From Rheinheimera sp. D18 (GTDB lineage: Bacteria > Pseudomonadota > Gammaproteobacteria > Enterobacterales > Alteromonadaceae): DNA of 64,000 bases. The notes below the pieces were generated by a model that worked only from the letters and a program-made list of their open reading frames with translations, was not told the DNA's origin and made no database searches. A program made the translations under genes and the position numbers. The stretch is from contig NZ_CP037745.1 of the NCBI RefSeq assembly GCF_004345025.1, positions 2,852,001-2,916,000 on the forward strand. The letters run 5' to 3'. This document shows, in pieces, positions 57,380-64,000 of this stretch. Position 1 is the first letter of the stretch; every line of letters begins with the position of its first letter.

Positions 57380-59286
57380 TAGTTTGTACTCGCTGCTACG
57401 GTTACCGGCAAGGTGCCGGTTAACTTATATTGGCCTAACAGTGCTTGAGCCAGCGCCTCATAGGTGGCATTACCCGCCCCCATCGCTGTAACATCTTCAG
57501 CGGTATTATAGGCATAAGTTGCCAAGACAATATCAGCGTATTGCCCATAACGAGTTATGTCATAAGGTGCACGTAAGCTTAAAAAAACATGCGGTTTGTG
57601 CTGTGTTTTAATTTGCGGTAATAGATGCTCATATTGCAAGGTCTGCCGCTGATAGGCCGCAGCAATATTGGCTATACCGGTTAAATCGTCCATGCCACCA
57701 ATATCGGCCAAGCTTTGCATTGGCGAGATAAAACCACTTATAACCACATCAGCTGTGGCAATTTTTTTAGCCGCTAGGCTTAAATCGGTTTGCTGTAAAC
57801 TTATAATATCAATAATAAAGCGTTGCTTACTATAATGTTGTAATGCCGCAGCTAATGCTTGCCCTTTTTGCGTATCCGGCATAATCAACAACAGTTTTTT
57901 CATTGTCTTCAGTGTAAAAGGCAACGTGCTCGAACTCGGCTTTACCTGGGTTAATGCAGCTTTTGCCAAAGCTAATTCAGCTTGACGATGCTCAGCACTT
58001 CCCAATAACTGCTGCGCATATTGTACTTGCTTATCAGCCGAGGCGATTGCCGGTAACAGCGGGTATTGTTGTTTTAATGCCACAATGCGCTGATAAGATG
58101 CTGCCAGCTCTTGTTTAGCAATAACGCCGTCATTTACCGCAGCTTGCAAGGCATCAAGTAAGCTTGATAGCGCCGTTAGCTCAGCTGGATGCTGTAATTT
58201 AACTGGCATTAACGCAATATCAGCACCGGCAGCAAAGGTTTGCACTACCGCTTCAGTGTGGCTAAAAAATTTGCTAATACCGGCCATATCTAGCGCGTCG
58301 GTTACTATTACGCCGTTATAGCCTAGTTCGTCGCGTAATACGCCCTGTAAAATTTTATGCGATAACGTCGCCGGCTTTAGCATGGTTTCGCCATCTTTTG
58401 ACACAAAGGTGGTGTTATCTAATGCCGGATATTGAATATGCGCGGTCATAATCATTCCTGGATTATGCTGCTTAATAATTTGTGCAAACGGCAGTAAATC
58501 TACGTTGCGAATTTGCTCACTACTGTGCTCAACTCGCGGCAAACCTAAGTGACTATCTACCTCGGTATCACCATGGCCAGGGAAGTGTTTTAGTGCTGCG
58601 ATCATACCTTGCTGTTGCATCGCAGCTGTCATAGCACCACCAAGCTCGGCCACCATAGTTGCATCTTCACCAAAGGCGCGCACATTAATGACTGGGTTAT
58701 CTGGGTTAACGTTTACATCTATAGTCGGCGCAAAATTAAGGTTAATCCCCAGAGCCAGCAATTCATCGGCCAATACTTGCCCTACTTGGCTGGAAAAAGC
58801 GGTGCCATGCTCAGCGTAGGTTGCGCCTATTGCCATATTGCCGGCAAACGAGGTAGCCAACATGCGCGGTAAACGTGCAACCCGGCCGCCCTCTTGATCA
58901 ATACTAATAAACAGCGGTAACTTAAGCGTAGATTTAGCCGCAGCTTGCTGTAAGTCGCGGTTAAGCTGCACAATTTGCTTAATATCAACTAAGTTTTCAG
59001 CAAATAAAATAACGCCGCCAATATCGTAATCGCGTATTAACGCAAATAGTTCTGGCGGAAGCTGGGTCATGGGTGTGCGACACTGGCCATTAACCGGAAT
59101 TTGCGCACAGTAATATCGCAAATCTAACATCAGTTTTTGGCCTAGCATTTGTTTTATATTGGCGGCTGGCATGGCAGTTTCAACAGGCATAGCAAACACC
59201 GGTAAACTTAACGTGCCGGTACTGAGCAAAAATAGAGAAATACGGCTGAAGCATGACATAGCATTCCTAAAAAAGTGAACGTTCAC
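57379..59286 (-). CDS. nagZ: Secreted two-domain GH3 beta-N-acetylhexosaminidase (NagZ-type)
   Basis: The 635-residue glycosidase has an N-terminal signal peptide (FLLSTGTLSLPVFA) and a GH3 catalytic domain. KHFPGHGDTEVDSHLGLPRV holds the NagZ-type catalytic His and Asp pair, and VTDALDMAG has the nucleophile Asp. A second GH3 C-terminal domain follows from about residue 420, as in Bacillus NagZ; E. coli cytoplasmic NagZ has only one domain of about 340. It should remove N-acetylglucosamine from cell-wall fragments in the periplasm. An internal ATG nine codons in is an alternative start. It is upstream of the nagX-like gene and divergent from the symporter. Confidence 0.92.
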   Translation of the reverse strand: MNVHFFRNAMSCFSRISLFLLSTGTLSLPVFAMPVETAMPAANIKQMLGQKLMLDLRYYCAQIPVNGQCRTPMTQLPPELFALIRDYDIGGVILFAENLVDIKQIVQLNRDLQQAAAKSTLKLPLFISIDQEGGRVARLPRMLATSFAGNMAIGATYAEHGTAFSSQVGQVLADELLALGINLNFAPTIDVNVNPDNPVINVRAFGEDATMVAELGGAMTAAMQQQGMIAALKHFPGHGDTEVDSHLGLPRVEHSSEQIRNVDLLPFAQIIKQHNPGMIMTAHIQYPALDNTTFVSKDGETMLKPATLSHKILQGVLRDELGYNGVIVTDALDMAGISKFFSHTEAVVQTFAAGADIALMPVKLQHPAELTALSSLLDALQAAVNDGVIAKQELAASYQRIVALKQQYPLLPAIASADKQVQYAQQLLGSAEHRQAELALAKAALTQVKPSSSTLPFTLKTMKKLLLIMPDTQKGQALAAALQHYSKQRFIIDIISLQQTDLSLAAKKIATADVVISGFISPMQSLADIGGMDDLTGIANIAAAYQRQTLQYEHLLPQIKTQHKPHVFLSLRAPYDITRYGQYADIVLATYAYNTAEDVTAMGAGNATYEALAQALLGQYKLTGTLPVTVAASTN

Positions 59287-59430
59287 GACGGTATCCTGTT
59301 ATTGTGGCGAAAGCTGGTCGCAGTACAACAAAAATAAATTATTCACACAAGCTAAATTTAAATGAATACTTTACTCGTCAACTATACATTATGCTATGGT
59401 TAAGTACTTTCTTCTTTTGATGAGCTATAC

Positions 59431-60990
59431 ATGCAACTGACACTATTAGACTGGGCAGTATTTTTTGCTTACTTCACTTTATTAGTATTAGTCGGCTGGT
59501 TAGTAAACCGGAAAAAAGCGGGTAATAGTAACGATTATTTTCTTGCAGCTAATAGCATGCCAGTATGGGTCGTTGCCGTATCTGTGCTTGCCACTTCACA
59601 ATCTGCCGCTACCTTTCTTGGCGGGCCCGACATGGGCTTTCGCGGCAACCTTAGTTATATCGCCACCAATATTGGCGCACTCATTGCGACCTTTATTGTG
59701 ATCCGCTATTTGTTGCCACGCTATTACCAACTTAAAGTTACTACCGTGTACGAGTTACTAGAGCAGCGCTTTGGTGCCAGCGCCAAAGAACACGCGGGGC
59801 AAATGTATTTGTTTGGCCGTGTTTTTGCCAGCGGCGCGCGGTTATATATGGCAGCAATTGCCGTAGCTATGCTGTTATTTAACAATATAGACGCAAGTAG
59901 CGTGCTAGCAGCCGTGGTATTACTGGCCTTTATTGGCCTAGCTTGCACGGTAGTAGGCGGTATACGCTCAGTTATTTATACCGATGCGCTGCAATGCGCG
60001 GTATATATTTTAGCGGCATTATTAGTGTTAGGGTATTTGTATCACAGTATTGGCTTAGACATTGGCACACTGACTCACGCACTACAACACCCGATTGAAG
60101 GCGGACCATCTAAACTACTGTTATTTGATTGGCAGTTTGATTTTAGCTCTGCCGGCGTATTTAATATGTGGTCGGCACTAACGGGCTTTATTCTGCTAAA
60201 TATTGCTGCGTTTGGTTTAGATCAAGATATGACGCAACGGGTGCTAACCTGTAAAGACAGCAAAGCTGGCGCGCGCGCATTACTAAGCTCTGCGTTAATG
60301 GTGATCCCTACCATGTTGGTGTTTATTCTAATTGGGTTTTTATTGTATATTTTTTACCAACGGCCCGATTTATATCTCCCGACACAAAACTTTGCCGACA
60401 ATTTTGCCGGCGAAAAAGTAACAGTATTTATGTACTATGTATTAAATGAAATGCCGTCAGGGTTACGTGGTTTAGTGGTTGTGGGCGTCATTGCCGCCGC
60501 ACTTTCTACCATAACATCAGGGTTAAACTCTATGTCATCCGTATTAGTGGCTGATATGTATAAACCGTGGAAACTGAAACGACAACCCGCTGCAACTGAG
60601 CAACATTTTGTTCGTGCGGGGCAATTTGGCATGTTAATTACGGCTATAACCTTGGCTGCAATGGCCATACTGTGCTTTTACTGGCAGCAATACTCTGACA
60701 TGCCGTTATTAGCCTTTGCCCTTAGCGTAATGGTGTTTTCATACAGTGGATTACTGGGCGTATTTTTTACTGCCTTATTTAGTCGTCGCGGTAACCGCTA
60801 TTCGGTAACTGCCGCGCTACTAAGCGGCTTTGTCGTCACACTATTACTGCAGCCCTATGTTTTACAATACCTTAGCCCTTCCTTGGCAGCGTTAGATTTA
60901 GGCTTTACCTGGCAACTCTGTATTGGCACTTTTATAGCAACTTTAGTCTGCTTAAGTGGCTCTGCTAGTACGAAGCAACTAGTAGTATAG
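59431..60990 (+). CDS. Sodium:solute symporter (SSS family), probable amino-sugar transporter
   Basis: The 519-residue protein has about 13 hydrophobic helices and SSS-family marks: FLAANSMPVWVVAVSVLATS near residue 37, GGIRSVIYTDALQ, and GVIAAALSTITSGLNSMSSV. It precedes the kinase, murQ and namZ genes, so N-acetylmuramic acid or a related wall sugar is the likely cargo (inference). It is 144 bp from the divergent GH3 gene and is spaced 10 bp from the kinase gene. Confidence 0.9.
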   Translation: MQLTLLDWAVFFAYFTLLVLVGWLVNRKKAGNSNDYFLAANSMPVWVVAVSVLATSQSAATFLGGPDMGFRGNLSYIATNIGALIATFIVIRYLLPRYYQLKVTTVYELLEQRFGASAKEHAGQMYLFGRVFASGARLYMAAIAVAMLLFNNIDASSVLAAVVLLAFIGLACTVVGGIRSVIYTDALQCAVYILAALLVLGYLYHSIGLDIGTLTHALQHPIEGGPSKLLLFDWQFDFSSAGVFNMWSALTGFILLNIAAFGLDQDMTQRVLTCKDSKAGARALLSSALMVIPTMLVFILIGFLLYIFYQRPDLYLPTQNFADNFAGEKVTVFMYYVLNEMPSGLRGLVVVGVIAAALSTITSGLNSMSSVLVADMYKPWKLKRQPAATEQHFVRAGQFGMLITAITLAAMAILCFYWQQYSDMPLLAFALSVMVFSYSGLLGVFFTALFSRRGNRYSVTAALLSGFVVTLLLQPYVLQYLSPSLAALDLGFTWQLCIGTFIATLVCLSGSASTKQLVV

Positions 60991-61000
60991 GAATAATATC

Positions 61001-61891
61001 ATGTGGACCATCGCGATTGATGGCGGCGGCAGTAAAACACTGGCACGCCTAACGAACAACATCACGGGTGAACGCTGGCAACAACAAGCCGGACCGGCGT
61101 CGTTGACCAACGATTTTGCCTTGGCAATAACCAATATTAACCAGCTGACCAGAGGTGTATGCCAACAAGCCGGTATCAGCAGCCAACAAGCCTTTGCCGT
61201 TATGGGCTTAGCTGGTGCAGGTAATCCGCAGCAACAACAACTAGCCAGCGAGCAACTCAGTGGGCATTATGCAAACTTTTTACTCACCACTGATGCTAAA
61301 ACGTCTTTATATGGTGCCAATTTAGGCCAGCCGGTATTAGTAGTGGCCTTAGGCACTGGCTCGGTTGCTATGCGTTTATTAGCTGATGGCTCTGAACATC
61401 AAGTAGGTGGCTGGGGCTTTAATATTGGCGACGAAGGCGGTGGCGCTTGGTTAGGCAAACAAGCGGTACGCGAGTTGCTGTGGCAAATAGATAGCCTAGC
61501 AGGTATTAGCAGCCCGTTATTACAGCAAATAGCCGTGCAAATTGGCAACAATGCCGCCAGCTTACTGCCTTGGTTAAAAACCGCTAGCCCTGCTGAATTC
61601 GCAGCGTTAACACCGTTAATATTTAACCATGCTTGGCAATGTCCACTCGCTGCTAACCTGCTGCAACGCCATGTTGATGCGGTACAGCAGTTGGTGTTTA
61701 GCGCACGTGAACAATTTGACTTACCGGTAGTGCTACTTGGTGGTTTGGCCGAAGTAACCAAGCCGTTATTAACTGAGCATTGTCGAACTTTACTGCAGCC
61801 TGCATTAGGCACGGCTTTAGATGGCGCCTATATTCTTGCATCTCAATTAAGCAGCTCTTCACCCTTTTCTGGACACACTCATGACGAATAA
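61001..61891 (+). CDS. BadF/BadG-type sugar kinase, probable N-acetylmuramic acid/N-acetylglucosamine kinase
   Basis: The 296-residue ASKHA-fold enzyme has the phosphate-1 motif AIDGGGSKTLARL, VVALGTGSVAMRL (phosphate-2), and GWGFNIGDEGGGAWLGKQAV, typical of N-acetylglucosamine/MurK kinases. It phosphorylates the imported sugar at C6, giving the substrate for MurQ. It overlaps murQ by 11 bp, supporting that pairing. Whether it is MurNAc- or GlcNAc-specific cannot be read. Confidence 0.87.
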   Translation: MWTIAIDGGGSKTLARLTNNITGERWQQQAGPASLTNDFALAITNINQLTRGVCQQAGISSQQAFAVMGLAGAGNPQQQQLASEQLSGHYANFLLTTDAKTSLYGANLGQPVLVVALGTGSVAMRLLADGSEHQVGGWGFNIGDEGGGAWLGKQAVRELLWQIDSLAGISSPLLQQIAVQIGNNAASLLPWLKTASPAEFAALTPLIFNHAWQCPLAANLLQRHVDAVQQLVFSAREQFDLPVVLLGGLAEVTKPLLTEHCRTLLQPALGTALDGAYILASQLSSSSPFSGHTHDE

Positions 61892-62813
61892 TACTCAGGA
61901 CGTTTTACTGGAACAACTCAATAGCATGAGCTCAGAAGCACGCAACCCCAACAGTTGGGATATTGACTTGCTATCTAGCCTTGAGATAGTGCAGCGTATT
62001 AATGCTGAAGATCAAACTGTTGCGAAAAGCCTACAGCAATGTTTACCCAGCGTAGCTGCCGTAGTCGATCGCATTGTCGATGCATTTGCCGCTGGCGGCA
62101 GATTAGTTTATTTAGGCGCAGGCACCAGTGGCCGCTTGGGTATACTTGATGCGGTAGAATGCCCGCCCACTTTTAGCGTGCCCGCCGCTCAGGTAGTAGC
62201 GCTAATAGCTGGTGGCGAGAGTGCAATCTATAAAGCGGTTGAAGGTGCTGAAGACAACCCACAGTTGGCAGAAACTGATTTAAAGCGCATAAACCTAAGT
62301 GCAAATGATATCTTAGTTGGCATAGCCGCCAGCGGCCGCACGCCTTATGTGCTAGGTGGCTTAGCTTATGCACGCAGTATGGGTTGTTTCACGGCAGCCA
62401 TTAGCTGCAATGCCAATGCACCGGTGCTCAGTGCCGCTGATATTGGCATTAGTGCCGTTGTCGGCCCAGAAGTGGTTACCGGTTCTACCCGAATGAAAGC
62501 CGGCACAGCGCAAAAATTAATTTTAAATATGCTTAGTACTAGCGCGATGATCCGCAGTGGCAAAGTGTATCAAAACCTAATGGTCGATTTACACGCCAGC
62601 AACGAAAAGCTGGTAGCACGGGCAATTCGTATTGTAGTGCAAGCGACTGAATGCGACCTTGCTACTGCGCGCGAAGCGTTAAAAGCCGCCGAAATGAACG
62701 CTAAACTGGCTATTTTGCATATTCTTAGCGGCCAGAGTGTTGCACACTGTAAAATTCAGCTACAGCAACAACAGGGCTTTATTCGTAAAGTATTACAGCA
62801 GGACAACAGCTAA
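61881..62813 (+). CDS. murQ: N-acetylmuramic acid 6-phosphate etherase
   Basis: The 310-residue SIS-domain enzyme splits the lactyl ether of MurNAc-6-phosphate to give GlcNAc-6-phosphate and D-lactate. GTSGRLGILDAVECPPTF, GIAASGRTPYVLGGL and GSTRMKAGTAQKLILNMLST are diagnostic. It overlaps both neighbours (11 bp with the kinase, one base with namZ), so the operon is tightly coupled. Confidence 0.97.
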   Translation: MTNNTQDVLLEQLNSMSSEARNPNSWDIDLLSSLEIVQRINAEDQTVAKSLQQCLPSVAAVVDRIVDAFAAGGRLVYLGAGTSGRLGILDAVECPPTFSVPAAQVVALIAGGESAIYKAVEGAEDNPQLAETDLKRINLSANDILVGIAASGRTPYVLGGLAYARSMGCFTAAISCNANAPVLSAADIGISAVVGPEVVTGSTRMKAGTAQKLILNMLSTSAMIRSGKVYQNLMVDLHASNEKLVARAIRIVVQATECDLATAREALKAAEMNAKLAILHILSGQSVAHCKIQLQQQQGFIRKVLQQDNS

Positions 62814-63982
62814 TGAAAACCTTAGTCTGGTTGCTGCTTAGTGGTTTATTACTCATCAACGCCGCTAACGCCAACAACCTAGGGGCTACGCCAATACAAA
62901 CTGGCGCAGAGCAGTTAGAACGTTATTTACCGCTGTTACAGGGTAAACGGGTGGCCATGTTGGTTAACCAAACCTCGCAGGTAGGTGAACAACATTTAGT
63001 CGATGTACTGCTAGCCAACAACGTTAATATTGTCAGTATTTTTGCCCCTGAGCATGGTTTTCGTGGCGATTATGACGCCGGTGCCAAGGTTAATAACAGC
63101 ACCGATAGCAAAACTGGCTTACCACTATTATCTTTATACGGCGCAAATAAAAAACCTAGTGCTGCGCAAATGCAGCAAGTTGATATTGTGGTATTTGATA
63201 TTCAAGACGTTGGGGTGCGCTATTACACCTATATCAGTTCAATGCATTACTTAATGGAAGCGGCGGCGCAAAATAACGTGGCTATGTTAGTGTTAGACCG
63301 GCCAAACCCTAACGGCGCCTATGTTGACGGCCCTGTGTTAGATGTTAAATTTCAATCTTTCGTAGGCATGCACCCCATTCCACTATTGCACGGCATGACA
63401 GTGGGCGAACTTGCACAAATGATAAAAGGCGAAGGTTGGATAGCTAATGCCGATAAGCTAACCCTTAACGTAATTCCAGTAGCCGGTTATCAGCGCGATA
63501 TGCCGTATGCGCTGCCAGTTAGGCCAAGCCCAAATTTGCCCAATGAGCAGTCAATTGCTCTTTACCCGTCACTCGGCTTTTTTGAGGCCACACCACTAAG
63601 CATTGGCCGCGGTACTGCATTTGCATTTCAAGTTATTGGCTATGACAAGTTTGCACTAGGCGATTTTGCGTTTACACCAGTATCAACACCCGGTGCAGCA
63701 TTAACGCCGCCATTAATGAATAAAGCTCTGCACGGTGAAGATTTACGCCATGTTAGCGCTTCAGGCTTAAACCTAAGCTATTTACTGCGTTGGCAGCAGT
63801 TGTTTGCCAAGCATAACGACGTATTTTTTACGGCACCGGCCTTTATGGATAAGCTTGCCGGTACCGATCAGCTGCGTTTACAAATTACTCAGGGTATGTC
63901 AGAGCATGATATCCGTGCCAGTTGGCAAGCAGGGTTAGCGCAATTTAAGCAACAACGACAACCTTATTTATTGTACCGCTAG
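62813..63982 (+). CDS. namZ: Exo-beta-N-acetylmuramidase NamZ (DUF1343)
   Basis: The 389-residue protein has a signal peptide (LLLINAANANN) and the DUF1343 fold. AMLVNQTSQVG, FAPEHGFRGDYDAGAKV and FDIQDVGVRYYTYISSMHY are typical. NamZ removes N-acetylmuramic acid from non-reducing ends of peptidoglycan chains, complementing NagZ. It is the last gene of the plus-strand salvage operon in the window; the stop is at 63982, with 18 bases beyond. Confidence 0.93.
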   Translation: MKTLVWLLLSGLLLINAANANNLGATPIQTGAEQLERYLPLLQGKRVAMLVNQTSQVGEQHLVDVLLANNVNIVSIFAPEHGFRGDYDAGAKVNNSTDSKTGLPLLSLYGANKKPSAAQMQQVDIVVFDIQDVGVRYYTYISSMHYLMEAAAQNNVAMLVLDRPNPNGAYVDGPVLDVKFQSFVGMHPIPLLHGMTVGELAQMIKGEGWIANADKLTLNVIPVAGYQRDMPYALPVRPSPNLPNEQSIALYPSLGFFEATPLSIGRGTAFAFQVIGYDKFALGDFAFTPVSTPGAALTPPLMNKALHGEDLRHVSASGLNLSYLLRWQQLFAKHNDVFFTAPAFMDKLAGTDQLRLQITQGMSEHDIRASWQAGLAQFKQQRQPYLLYR

Positions 63983-64000
63983 TCATAATGAACATAACGA

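Overview
The window looks like chromosomal DNA of a gammaproteobacterium of the Alteromonadales/Rheinheimera-Alishewanella-Arsukibacterium type. This is inferred from the gene families (gmk-rpoZ-spoT-ridA-recG block, recC-recB-recD without ptrA, TonB receptor beside a LysR regulator and peptidases, a large beta-propeller GGDEF protein) and from the moderate GC content judged by eye. No rRNA, tRNA or CRISPR array was seen. Coding density is high on both strands.

Layout. 1-10.4 kb (minus): 3' part of the recombination operon recC-recB-recD, followed by a succinate-semialdehyde dehydrogenase cut by the window edge. 10.5-19.5 kb: peptide/amino-acid scavenging genes (POT peptide transporter, YfcC-type carrier with an N-formylglutamate amidohydrolase, TonB receptor, LysR regulator, M14 carboxypeptidase). 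19.5-22.7 kb: transglutaminase-like protein, AraC regulator and a class C beta-lactamase-fold lipoprotein. 22.9-28 kb: a two-component system divergent from a PepSY/DUF2271/membrane diflavin reductase operon. 28.1-33.3 kb: pepD, a propeller-GGDEF protein, and a hotdog-fold protein. 33.4-39.9 kb: gmk, rpoZ, spoT, ridA, a periplasmic binding protein and recG.

40-48.6 kb is a D-glutamate/5-oxoproline district. It has a DUF1445 protein, a trans-sulfuration enzyme, a 2-oxoglutarate-type oxygenase, and the translationally coupled pxpA-pxpB-pxpC-DUF4392 operon. A D-amino acid transaminase and a GluR0-like receptor channel with a TVGYGD potassium filter follow. DUF1445 and DUF4392 are the two halves of the vertebrate mitochondrial D-glutamate cyclase DGLUCY, here encoded as separate genes on either side of the 5-oxoprolinase genes.

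56-64 kb is a peptidoglycan amino-sugar salvage cluster: a membrane acyltransferase (nagX-like) and a two-domain GH3 NagZ on the minus strand, divergent from a sodium symporter, a BadF-type sugar kinase, murQ and namZ on the plus strand. D-glutamate is also a peptidoglycan component, so the two districts together suggest scavenging of cell-wall debris (inference).

Between these districts (49.0-56.2 kb) lies an accessory island. It carries a three-gene minus-strand operon matching the Shango anti-phage system (TerB-domain protein SngA, DUF2791-type ATPase SngB, DEAD/DEAH helicase SngC). The island is bounded by 408-bp direct repeats that duplicate the 3' end of the nagX-like gene: the right copy belongs to the intact gene, the left copy is a 5'-truncated pseudogene. 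The repeats differ at nine positions, with no visible integrase or transposase. This is the signature expected of single-crossover capture of a DNA circle carrying a diverged nagX 3' segment, and it is the most notable structure in the window.
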